The notes under the pieces: model-generated
Databases searched by the model: none
The model's input: only the letters and a program-made list of their open reading frames with translations
What the model was told of the DNA's origin: nothing
Shown here: piece by piece, positions 56,886 through 64,000 of the stretch
How positions within the stretch are numbered: the stretch's first letter is position 1
How the letters are laid out: each line of letters opens with the position of its first letter
Assembly: GCF_003315295.1 (NCBI RefSeq)
Contig: NZ_QNRI01000001.1
Span: forward strand, 62,001-126,000
Length of the DNA stretch: 64,000 nucleotides
Direction of reading: 5' to 3'
Origin: Paraliobacillus ryukyuensis
GTDB taxonomy: Bacteria; Bacillota; Bacilli; Bacillales; Amphibacillaceae
Made by a program: the position numbers and the translations under genes

Positions 56886-57035
56886 ATGCGCGTAAATATT
56901 ACACTTGCTTGTACAGAAACAGGCGATCGAAATTATATTACTACAAAAAATAAACGTAAACACCCTGAACGTTTGGAGCTAAAAAAATATTCTCCACGTT
57001 TAAAAAAACATACGCTTCACCGTGAAACAAAATAG
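56886..57035 (+). CDS. rpmG: 50S ribosomal protein L33 (zinc-free form)
   Basis: A 49-residue protein, [20 protein letters not shown] and [17 protein letters not shown], of the L33 family. Only one cysteine is left, so the CxxC pairs that hold zinc in the other form are absent. The ATG follows GGAGGGATAACG. In B. subtilis rpmGA lies near yqgN, as here. Confidence 0.96.
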   Translation: MRVNITLACTETGDRNYITTKNKRKHPERLELKKYSPRLKKHTLHRETK

Positions 57036-57044
57036 TATCGTTCT

Positions 57045-57081
57045 AAAAACTCTTACCTCATGAATAGGTGAGAGTTTTTTT
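57045..57081 (+). terminator. Terminator after rpmG
   Basis: AAAAACTCTTACC (57046-57058) and GGTGAGAGTTTTT pair with one mismatch and are followed by T residues. Confidence 0.85.
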
Positions 57082-57122
57082 GAATTTTCTTATATTTGTT
57101 TGTAGAAGGGGAATCAGATGAA

Positions 57123-57674
57123 ATGAGAGAGGAAAAACAACTTCTTAGACGACAGATGAAAGATAAGCTTAACCAGCTTACTCCTGATCAAAAACAAACC
57201 ATTGAGCAGCGTTTATATGAAAAATTGTGGCATAATGACTCGTGGAAAGCTGCGAAATCAATTGGTATTACTATTTCACAGGGGTATGAATGGGACACTA
57301 CTCCAATCATTAAAAAGGCATGGGAGCAAGGGAAACAAGTAGTTGTGCCAAAGTGCTTTCCGAAAGAAAAACAATTAGTATTTTATCAATTAAATGATTT
57401 TCAACAATTAGAAAGCGTGTATTATGGTTTATTAGAACCTAATCCTGAAACATCGGAAAAAGTCTTATCCAACCAAATTGATTTACTTCTCGTCCCAGGA
57501 CTTGTTTTTGATAAAAATTTATACCGTATTGGTCATGGTGGTGGTTTTTATGACCGGTATTTAACAAGCTATGATGGAAAAACGATTTCTTTAATATGGC
57601 GAGAACAGTTAATTGAACATATTGCTACTAAACCGTATGATATTCCAGTTGATGACCTTTTAATCGATTCATAA
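57123..57674 (+). CDS. yqgN: 5-formyltetrahydrofolate cyclo-ligase
   Basis: A 183-residue enzyme that makes 5,10-methenyl-THF from 5-formyl-THF with ATP. The N-terminal KQLLRRQMKDKL and the family signature DLLLVPGLVFDKNLYRIGHG followed by GGFYDRYL (near residue 135) are present. I chose ATG 57123 after AAGGGGAATC; an upstream in-frame start at 57096 precedes the ribosome site. In family order it lies between rpmG and yqgO. Confidence 0.92.
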   Translation: MREEKQLLRRQMKDKLNQLTPDQKQTIEQRLYEKLWHNDSWKAAKSIGITISQGYEWDTTPIIKKAWEQGKQVVVPKCFPKEKQLVFYQLNDFQQLESVYYGLLEPNPETSEKVLSNQIDLLLVPGLVFDKNLYRIGHGGGFYDRYLTSYDGKTISLIWREQLIEHIATKPYDIPVDDLLIDS

Positions 57675-57733
57675 TTTTTTTTAGTTTGTGGAACGCTACC
57701 TATGTAAAGTTATTAAGAAAGGAAGAGATTATT

Positions 57734-57919
57734 ATGCGTAATGTATGGTGGATGATGGCAGTAGCCATTGGTGGCATGTTCATTTTAAAAAAACGTTATA
57801 AGATCATTAACATGTTATTAGCGATAACAATGATTAGAAAGCTAATTGTAACAATTGGCATGCGTATCCCTTTGGTTCGCAATGAAATAATGTCTAATCT
57901 TTTACAACCTACAAAATAA
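57734..57919 (+). CDS. yqgO: YqgO-like small membrane protein
   Basis: A 61-residue protein with hydrophobic stretches (about residues 4-19 and 27-44) and the polar end RNEIMSNLLQPTK. The ATG at 57734 follows AAAGGAAGAG. Length and position between the cyclo-ligase gene and gluP match B. subtilis yqgO. The function is unknown. Confidence 0.7.
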   Translation: MRNVWWMMAVAIGGMFILKKRYKIINMLLAITMIRKLIVTIGMRIPLVRNEIMSNLLQPTK

Positions 57920-58004
57920 AGAAAAGAGAGGAGGAAATGTTTTCATTGCATTTCCTTCTTTTACTGTAGAATAAAATGGTACAATAGGTAGGAGGGGGAG
58001 CAAT

Positions 58005-59573
58005 ATGCACATTGAAAATAGCTATTATTATTTTAGATTGTTGGATCACTTTATTAATCAAGAGGGTTTTGAATTAATTTATATACATACGAATCAATCA
58101 GAAATATGGTTACAAAGAAAAACACGCAAATATAATCAAGTGGTTCGAATAGCACAAGTGGGGTTTGATTGGAGAAATCAATTAGAGAATGACCACAAAC
58201 GCACGATGATGAATAGTGAAAAACTTGCACGCCTATTTTTAGGTTCAACTATTACCTTATACAATATATATGTTGCTGAACATCCTCCGGTCGATACTTG
58301 GGAGTATTTAAAACAATCCCAAAAATTAAAACATAAAAAATTTAAGGAAATAAAAATGTTTTATTTAGACAAGGAAAATCGTGAAGAAGAATTAATTAGG
58401 TTGACTCAAGATTTAAACATTAAAGAGGTATCGATGAAGCAACCAGATGATGTATGGGAATTAGAAAAGCACACCCAACAATTACAAGCGAAACTTATCA
58501 GTACATATAATAGAAACCAAAGAGAAATGAAGCAAGTTTTTCAACATGCTAAGCCTTTTTTTACGTATGTGATATTAGTTCTTAATGTCCTAATGTTTAT
58601 GTTGCTGGAGATAAAAGGTGGCAGTATGACGACAGAAGTTTTAATTGATTTTGGTGCAAAATACAACCCAGCAATGATAGACGGTGAATGGTGGCGAATT
58701 ATTACTTCGATGTTCCTCCATATCGGGTTACTTCATTTATTAATGAACATGCTTGCACTTCATGTTGTAGGAAGCTTAGTAGAACGGATTTATGGTAATA
58801 CAAGATTTGTAATAATATACTTTTTAGCTGGTATTGTTGGCGGTTTAACAAGTTTTGCATTCAGTCCACAAGTATCTGCAGGAGCTTCCGGAGCAATATT
58901 TGGGTTGTTTGGAGCATTACTATTTTTCGGTGTTAATCATCGTAGAATTTTCTTTCAAACGATGGGGTGGAACGTTATTGGTGTCATTATTTTTAATGTG
59001 ATTTTTGGACTTGTGGTTCCAACCATTGATAATGGCGCCCATATCGGTGGATTAGCAGGAGGTTTTATTGCAGCTGCCATTGTCCATTTCCCTAAAAAGA
59101 AGCAGTGGTTACGTCAAGCAGGCGCTTTTATTGCCTTCCTACTTATATGTGTAGCTATCCTTTTTTATGGCTTGTTGAATCAATCGGTACAAGATGAAGC
59201 TAAACAGTATGACTTTCAACGACAATTACAACAGATGAATGAATTAGTAGACCAAGAAGGTTATCATACGATGATTGATACAGCTTCTCGCGCTTTACAA
59301 CAAAAACCTAATGATTATCAAGCTGAATTTTTATTTTATCGTGCTTTTGCATACAGTCATATGGAGCAGTCAGAAAAAGCATTTGATGATCTCAAAAAAA
59401 CAATTGAATTAGCTCCAAAGAAAATTCCTGAAGCCTATTATAATTTAGCTTTAATTTATCTGGAGCGGAATCAATTGACACAAGCGAAAACGACAATTGA
59501 AAAAGCCGTGGAATTGCGTCCAGAGGACCAATCGTTTAAAAAACTTCATGATGAGCTATTTGAAGCGTCATAA
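58005..59573 (+). CDS. gluP: Rhomboid intramembrane serine protease GluP
   Basis: This 522-residue protein has a cytoplasmic N-terminal domain (about 1-180). The rhomboid core follows, with HIGLLHLLMNMLALH, the nucleophile in GASGAIFGLFG (Ser about 295) and the partner His in NGAHIGGLAGG (about 346). Two C-terminal TPR repeats (about 430-515) close it. It cleaves membrane proteins within the bilayer; B. subtilis YqgP/GluP acts with FtsH on a magnesium transporter. Its last 28 bases overlap the convergent gene on the minus strand. Confidence 0.94.
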   Translation: MHIENSYYYFRLLDHFINQEGFELIYIHTNQSEIWLQRKTRKYNQVVRIAQVGFDWRNQLENDHKRTMMNSEKLARLFLGSTITLYNIYVAEHPPVDTWEYLKQSQKLKHKKFKEIKMFYLDKENREEELIRLTQDLNIKEVSMKQPDDVWELEKHTQQLQAKLISTYNRNQREMKQVFQHAKPFFTYVILVLNVLMFMLLEIKGGSMTTEVLIDFGAKYNPAMIDGEWWRIITSMFLHIGLLHLLMNMLALHVVGSLVERIYGNTRFVIIYFLAGIVGGLTSFAFSPQVSAGASGAIFGLFGALLFFGVNHRRIFFQTMGWNVIGVIIFNVIFGLVVPTIDNGAHIGGLAGGFIAAAIVHFPKKKQWLRQAGAFIAFLLICVAILFYGLLNQSVQDEAKQYDFQRQLQQMNELVDQEGYHTMIDTASRALQQKPNDYQAEFLFYRAFAYSHMEQSEKAFDDLKKTIELAPKKIPEAYYNLALIYLERNQLTQAKTTIEKAVELRPEDQSFKKLHDELFEAS

Positions 59574-60412
59574 TATTGAATCAATTGTTGTTTTTCACCG
59601 TTTTGATCTTGGTATAACACTTTAAGGTGTGTGCCATCCTTTGCAAACAATACTAATGGAATAAAACTATCTTTAATCGGATCTGCTTGATCAAAGGGAA
59701 GGATATAATTGGTATATAATCCTTCCCATAACTGGGCAATAACGCGTTTTGTGTCTTCAGCTGTTAAGGAAGGAATAGGTTTTGTTTCATACTGTGCTAT
59801 AAATGTTAATGGAATATAATAGTAATCTTCTTTTTTTAGCTCAAAATGATCAATAAGTTTATTCCAATGCACAGATAACTGCTGAGTAGCTGCATGATCT
59901 AAAGCTTGTTTCCATTCTTGTTGGCTATGATCCTCTGGTGTCTGAAATGATTCTAGCGGACGATAAGCTGAATCAAATACATATAATTCATCACTTGATA
60001 TTTTTTGTACACTTTTAATGATATCTTCCGGATAATGCACTTCGGCATGATGATACGTTATTGCTTGATAATGACTACTTCCTTCTCCATTAATAGATGC
60101 CTTTAAATCAATTGTATCTGTTTCTTCTTGCCATTTGCTTTGCATTCCTTTGAGACGTCCATCTACATATAAAAGACTTAGATCTTGTCTTAAGTAAACA
60201 GGGCGATCAACTACCGATTTAGTTTCCCATTCAATTTTATATTTATGTTGATTTGATTCTGTTAGAAAATTTAATGCTGTTTCGGCTTTAGTAAATGTGA
60301 CCGACGAGTCAAATGGAAAGTACTTTATTGTTGTAACACTTTGTAAAGACTGTATGATAAAAAATAATAATCCTACTAGCAAAAATAAAATGATCATTAA
60401 ATGATAACGCAT
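59546..60412 (-). CDS. Unknown membrane-anchored extracytoplasmic protein
   Basis: A 288-residue protein I cannot assign. It has an uncleaved-looking signal anchor (about residues 4-24), then a soluble outside domain with LYVDGRLKGMQSKWQEETD, VYLRQDLSLLYV, and a C-terminal DGTHLKVLYQDQNGEKQQLI. There is no cysteine or known catalytic motif. The ATG at 60412 follows GAGGGTGAT. It is the only leftward gene between gluP and the spoVAF-like gene and overlaps gluP at the 3' end. Confidence 0.8.
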   Translation of the reverse strand: MRYHLMIILFLLVGLLFFIIQSLQSVTTIKYFPFDSSVTFTKAETALNFLTESNQHKYKIEWETKSVVDRPVYLRQDLSLLYVDGRLKGMQSKWQEETDTIDLKASINGEGSSHYQAITYHHAEVHYPEDIIKSVQKISSDELYVFDSAYRPLESFQTPEDHSQQEWKQALDHAATQQLSVHWNKLIDHFELKKEDYYYIPLTFIAQYETKPIPSLTAEDTKRVIAQLWEGLYTNYILPFDQADPIKDSFIPLVLFAKDGTHLKVLYQDQNGEKQQLIQYYDASNSSS

Positions 60413-60552
60413 GAAATCACCCTCAGTTTTTCATCATATATTTATCCATATGTCCAAGCTATCTTGTTTATGAGAGTATTATTTTTAAGGAGATGTAAAA
60501 GCTATGGTTAGTTAGATCGCAGATTATTTGTGAAGTAAAGGAGATCTATTCC

Positions 60553-62004
60553 ATGGCAAAACAGAAAGTGAGTTCATCATTTAATAAAAATGTTTCTTTT
60601 TTGAATGATTATTTAGGAGTAGAAAAAAGTTTTGATGTGATTCAATTAGATTTGCATTATGCAGGACGAAACATGGCGATGTATTTAATTGACGGGTTTG
60701 CAAAAGACGATATTTTACATTATCTTATGCGTTTTTTAGCTGAGTTGCAACCAGCTCAGCTAGAACCAGATACGCTGATGCATCTGTTGAAAACATATAT
60801 TCCTTATGTAGAGCTAGATACAGTCGATGATTTAAGTGTTGCAGGAGATACGGTTTTAGCTGGACCTACCGCCCTAGTGGTGGATGGGTTAGATAAGGTT
60901 ATTATTATTGATGCGCGTACATATCCAGTAAGAGGCCCTCAAGAACCTGATTTAGAACGAGTGGTCCGAGGCTCTAGAGATGGTTATGTAGAGACGATTA
61001 TCTTTAATACTGCCTTAACAAGAAGAAGGATACGTGATCGCTCCCTCCGTATGGAGTATATGAGTGTAGGCAGAAGATCAAAGTCAGATATATGTATATG
61101 TTATATCGAAGACATTGCGGATGACGGAAAAGTAAAAACCTTAAAAAAACATCTAAAGAAAATAGATACAGATGGATTACCAATGGCAGAAAAAACTATT
61201 GAAGAATTTTTAAGTGGGCGACATTGGAATCCATATCCGACCATTCGATATACGGAGAGGCCAGATACCGCTGCTGCACATCTTTATGAAGGACATATTA
61301 TTCTTATTATCGATGGTTCACCTAGTGTGATGATATTACCTTCGACTTTTTGGCATCATCTACAGCATGCCGAGGAATACAGACAAAAGCCTTTAGTTGG
61401 AGCATATTTGCGTATGGTAAGGTTCATTGCGGTTATCGCGTCCATCTTCCTCTTACCATTCTATTTTTTAATCTCGTCAACACCTGCCATTTTACCAGAT
61501 TCTTTAATATTTTTGGGCGTAGAAGAAGTAGGTTTAATCCCTTTATTAATACAGTTTTTAATTGCTGAGATCGGAATTGATATGCTTCGAATGGCAGCCA
61601 TACATACACCAACAGCACTTGCAACAGCCTTAGGACTAGTAGCTGCTATTATGATTGGTCAAGTTGCTGTGGAAGTAGGTTTGTTCTCAAATGAAGTAGT
61701 GTTATATCTAGCCATTGCCGCCATGGGAACATTTGCAACTCCTAGTTATGAATTAAGTCTTGCTAATCGGTTAACTCGTCTAGCATTACTTTGCTTCACA
61801 GCTATTTTCGGTGTGAAAGGATATGTGATAGGTGTAACGGCATGGTTGGTTTATCTAATTCGCATGAATACATTCAAAACAGGTTATCTTTGGCCATTTA
61901 TTCCGTTTTCAGCAAAAGCTTTTGTTGATGTTATCATTCGCACACCAATCCCATTAAAAACGAGAAGGCCCAATTTCTTAGATCCCAAAGATCCAGATCG
62001 CTAA
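60553..62004 (+). CDS. spoVAF: SpoVAF/GerA-family spore germination protein
   Basis: This 483-residue protein of the GerA A-subunit family has a large cytoplasmic N-terminal part (about 1-285). The hallmark stretch GPQEPDLERVVRGSRDGYVE then TIIFNTALTRRRIRDRSL lies within it, as in SpoVAF. Five to six transmembrane helices (about 290-450) and the basic TPIPLKTRRPNFL end follow. In B. subtilis SpoVAF is encoded in the spoVA operon and helps dipicolinate release. Here it stands alone, with AAGGAGATC before ATG 60553. A separate GerA-type A protein is the alternative. Confidence 0.82.
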   Translation: MAKQKVSSSFNKNVSFLNDYLGVEKSFDVIQLDLHYAGRNMAMYLIDGFAKDDILHYLMRFLAELQPAQLEPDTLMHLLKTYIPYVELDTVDDLSVAGDTVLAGPTALVVDGLDKVIIIDARTYPVRGPQEPDLERVVRGSRDGYVETIIFNTALTRRRIRDRSLRMEYMSVGRRSKSDICICYIEDIADDGKVKTLKKHLKKIDTDGLPMAEKTIEEFLSGRHWNPYPTIRYTERPDTAAAHLYEGHIILIIDGSPSVMILPSTFWHHLQHAEEYRQKPLVGAYLRMVRFIAVIASIFLLPFYFLISSTPAILPDSLIFLGVEEVGLIPLLIQFLIAEIGIDMLRMAAIHTPTALATALGLVAAIMIGQVAVEVGLFSNEVVLYLAIAAMGTFATPSYELSLANRLTRLALLCFTAIFGVKGYVIGVTAWLVYLIRMNTFKTGYLWPFIPFSAKAFVDVIIRTPIPLKTRRPNFLDPKDPDR

Positions 62005-62023
62005 TTTTAGCGATCTTTTTTTA
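61995..62023 (+). terminator. Terminator overlapping the end of the spoVAF-like gene
   Basis: AGATCGCTA (61995-62003) and TAGCGATCT (62008-62016) form a perfect 9-bp stem and are followed by seven T residues. The 5' arm contains the stop codon. Confidence 0.92.
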
Positions 62024-62136
62024 TTTATTGAGATTTAGTTTGGATCTACAGTTTTAAATCATTTGCAAAATAATAAGTTCGATTTTTTGTAATTAATTTT
62101 TTGTTAATTTTTTGTTATAATGAAATAGGTGATATA

Positions 62137-62343
62137 ATGAAAACGGTTTATGACGTACAACAGTTATTAAAGAGATTTGGAACGATTATCTATATTGGTG
62201 ATCGTTTAGCAGATTTAGAAATGATGGAAATGGAAGTTAGAGAACTATATCAAGCACAGTGTATACCAACAAACGATTATCAGATGGCAATATTATTGTT
62301 AAGACAAGAAAAATCGCAATTGTTGCATGGGGGAGGAGAATAA
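62137..62343 (+). CDS. yqgQ: YqgQ (DUF910) small helical protein
   Basis: A 68-residue protein with the pattern VYDVQQLLKRFGTIIYIGDR and LADLEMMEMEVRELY of the DUF910/YqgQ family, thought to bind nucleic acid through a three-helix fold. I chose the ATG at 62137 after TAGGTGATA; an ATG at 62101 lacks a ribosome site. It is joined to glcK by one base, the usual bacillar pair. Confidence 0.88.
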   Translation: MKTVYDVQQLLKRFGTIIYIGDRLADLEMMEMEVRELYQAQCIPTNDYQMAILLLRQEKSQLLHGGGE

Positions 62344-62344
62344 A

Positions 62345-63307
62345 ATGAATAGAAAATTAATTGGTGTGGATATAGGTGGAACAACAATTAAGATAGGTAT
62401 TATCACATATGAAGGTGAATTGTTACATAAATGGGAGATACCGACAGATAAACGCAACAGTGCCAACCACATACCTGAGGATATTTGGAATTCTATACAA
62501 GATAAATTAACGGAGCAACATATTGAGCGAACTTCGATTGTTGGCATTGGTGTAGGTGCACCAGGATTCGTTGATACATCCACAGGAAATGTTTCCGTTG
62601 CTGTTAATATTGGATGGCGGAATTTCGATTTGGGACAAGCGATTCATGAATTATCAAAATTACCTGTTTATGTAGACAACGATGCCAATATTGCTGCAGT
62701 TGGGGAGAATTGGAAAGGGTCTGGGAATCTAGCAGAAAATATTATTGCGATCACACTTGGCACTGGAGTAGGCGGGGGCATCATAGCAAATGGACATGTT
62801 ATAAACGGTACGAATGGTACAGCAGGTGAGATTGGTCATATCACAGTTGAACCAGAAGGTGGAGCTCCTTGTAATTGTGGGAGAACTGGCTGTTTAGAAA
62901 CAGTTACATCAGCTACAGGAATTGCACGTCAAGCAAAAGAAGCGGTCGACGCTGGAAAAGATACACGCCTGAAACAAAGATTAGAAAGAAATCAATTATT
63001 AACGGCAAAAGATGTTTTTGATTTAGCAAAAGAAGGGGATAACGTATCGCAATCGATTGTGGCTCACGTTACCGATACATTAGGGTATGCTATTGCAAAT
63101 GTAGCTACAGTGATTAATCCATCAAAGATTGTAATCGGTGGTGGCGTTTCAAAAGCAGGAGAAGATTTATTAAGACCACTTCGTTATGCATTTGAAAAAT
63201 ATGCATTACCTCGAATTAACGAAGGTTGTGAATTTGTTATTGCTGCATTAGAAAATGATGCTGGTATTTACGGTGGTGCGTATTTAGTAAAACAAAACCA
63301 TTCGTAA
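62345..63307 (+). CDS. glcK: Glucokinase GlcK (ROK family)
   Basis: A 320-residue glucose kinase. The phosphate-1 motif GVDIGGTTIKIG is at the N-terminus. The ROK motif GAPCNCGRTGCLET (zinc site CxCGxxGCxE, near residue 178) follows GEIGHITVEPEGG with the sugar-binding Glu/His. The catalytic Asp is in VYVDNDANIAA. The ATG at 62345 follows GGGGGAGGAG inside the end of yqgQ. It feeds glucose freed inside the cell into glycolysis. Confidence 0.96.
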   Translation: MNRKLIGVDIGGTTIKIGIITYEGELLHKWEIPTDKRNSANHIPEDIWNSIQDKLTEQHIERTSIVGIGVGAPGFVDTSTGNVSVAVNIGWRNFDLGQAIHELSKLPVYVDNDANIAAVGENWKGSGNLAENIIAITLGTGVGGGIIANGHVINGTNGTAGEIGHITVEPEGGAPCNCGRTGCLETVTSATGIARQAKEAVDAGKDTRLKQRLERNQLLTAKDVFDLAKEGDNVSQSIVAHVTDTLGYAIANVATVINPSKIVIGGGVSKAGEDLLRPLRYAFEKYALPRINEGCEFVIAALENDAGIYGGAYLVKQNHS

Positions 63308-63372
63308 AATACTTAGGTATAAATGACTATTTTTCTGTTGAAATGTTACTATTAGCAAACTAATTACAATTT

Positions 63373-63398
63373 TCCCCTGTTAAGGGGGTTTATTTTTT
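63373..63398 (+). terminator. Terminator after glcK
   Basis: CCCCT (63374-63378), GTTA loop and AGGGG, with TTTATTTTTTT following. Confidence 0.75.
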
Positions 63399-63433
63399 TG
63401 GCTTTTTTTAATAAAATAGGTTAATATTAAATT

Positions 63434-63474
63434 AACGTAAAAAAAGTTGAAACTTTTTTTACGTTTCTTACGTC
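63434..63474 (+). promoter_or_regulatory. ECF-sigma promoter overlapping a perfect 15-bp palindrome before the ltaS-type gene
   Basis: TGAAAC at 63448-63453 and CGTC at 63471-63474 are 17 bases apart, matching the sigma-M/X/W pattern. The -35 lies at the centre of a perfect dyad: AACGTAAAAAAAGTT (63434-63448), GA, AACTTTTTTTACGTT (63451-63465). Confidence 0.55.
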
Positions 63475-63581
63475 GTATTATATGAGACTATTTAGTTTGT
63501 GACTAATTAACACAACATGGATTAAACAAACATAAATTAAACGTACATTGAACATTATGTTTCTAGGAGGACGAAGTTGGT

Positions 63582-64000
63582 ATGTTTTATCAAAACAGAA
63601 AGATACCTTTATACGTAATAGCAAGTCTTTTATTTGGACTAAAAACGTATATTGTCTATCGATTCATTTTTAATATTGAATTAGACAATGCAATGCAAGA
63701 GATTATATTATTTATTAACCCGTTTGTTTCCGCATTTTTAGTATTTGCGCTTAGTATATGGTTTAAAGAAAAACGGCAATTGAAATTCACTCGATATGCT
63801 ATGTTAATAGGATCTTTAATTTTGTATTTTAATCTAGTATTCTATCGGAATTTCACAGATTTCTTGACCATCCCGGTATTGTTCCAGGGAAGTAATGCTG
63901 CAGACTTGGGATCAAGTGTGATGGCTTTAATTCACATTCCAGATATTTTGTTATTTTTAGATGTAGCAATTGTTTGGTATTTAAGTAAAAAATATGGCAC
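63582..64000 (+). CDS. Lipoteichoic acid synthase family protein (LtaS/YqgS), N-terminal part
   Basis: The first 139 residues of a gene that runs out of the window. The start follows TAGGAGGACG. The membrane part has the LtaS-family pattern LFGLKTYIVYRF, ILFINPFVSAFLVF, LVFYRNFTDFLTIPVLFQGS and the LGSSV turn, with four helices in view. The sulfatase-like catalytic domain would lie beyond 64000. The family polymerises glycerol phosphate or primes lipoteichoic acid outside the membrane. B. subtilis has yqgS in the same place after glcK. Confidence 0.88.
   Translation, partial: MFYQNRKIPLYVIASLLFGLKTYIVYRFIFNIELDNAMQEIILFINPFVSAFLVFALSIWFKEKRQLKFTRYAMLIGSLILYFNLVFYRNFTDFLTIPVLFQGSNAADLGSSVMALIHIPDILLFLDVAIVWYLSKKYG

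Overview
The window is chromosomal DNA of an AT-rich, endospore-forming member of the Bacillaceae. I infer a moderately halophilic type such as Gracilibacillus, Halobacillus or Virgibacillus, but the genus cannot be fixed from the sequence alone. The evidence is the gene order, which follows the Bacillus subtilis yqxA-lepA to yqgS segment almost gene for gene. Sporulation genes (spoIIP, yqfC, yqfD, a spoVAF/gerA-type gene) are present, and the regulatory sites are of Firmicutes type (CIRCE, T-box, Pho boxes, ECF-sigma promoters). I saw no prophage, CRISPR array, resistance island or rRNA operon.

Layout. 1-11.9 kb: the 3' end of spoIIP, yqxA, lepA, hemW, then the heat-shock cluster hrcA-grpE-dnaK-dnaJ with a perfect CIRCE operator, followed by the modification genes prmA, rsmE and mtaB. 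11.9-14.1 kb: a gene-poor stretch with an interspersed repeat, and two leftward membrane-protein genes including the Na/Pi-cotransporter-like yqeW. 14.2-18.0 kb: rpsU-yqeY, then an ECF-type promoter driving nfeD-floA and a small unknown gene. 18.4-26.9 kb: yqfC-yqfD-phoH, an internally deleted ISL3-type insertion sequence, pgpH-ybeY-dgkA-era-yqzL-recO. 26.9-39.3 kb: a glycine T-box and glyQS, the PPDK regulator, dnaG-sigA, trmK-nif3, cshB and nfo. 39.4-46.8 kb: accessory membrane and envelope genes, a second Na/Pi transporter, six tRNA genes, a yteA-like zinc-finger gene and sodA. 46.9-56.7 kb: an MFS gene, pbpA, and the phosphate operon pstS-pstC-pstA-pstB-pstB-phoU behind an 11-bp-periodic Pho box, then yqzD-yqzC. 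56.8-64.0 kb: rpmG, a 5-formyltetrahydrofolate cyclo-ligase gene, yqgO, gluP, a spoVAF-like gene, yqgQ-glcK and the start of an ltaS-family gene.

Most genes are housekeeping: translation and tRNA/rRNA modification, chaperones, replication and transcription initiation, envelope synthesis and phosphate supply. The two strongest oddities are these. First, the DnaJ encoded in the dnaK cluster lacks the whole cysteine-rich zinc-finger domain, by a clean in-frame gap. Second, a dead ISL3-type element at 21048-21736 still has both terminal repeats and a perfect 8-bp target duplication, and contains a copy of a structured interspersed repeat. Other copies of that repeat lie at 12.3 kb and 39.4 kb, with differing but self-complementary hairpins.
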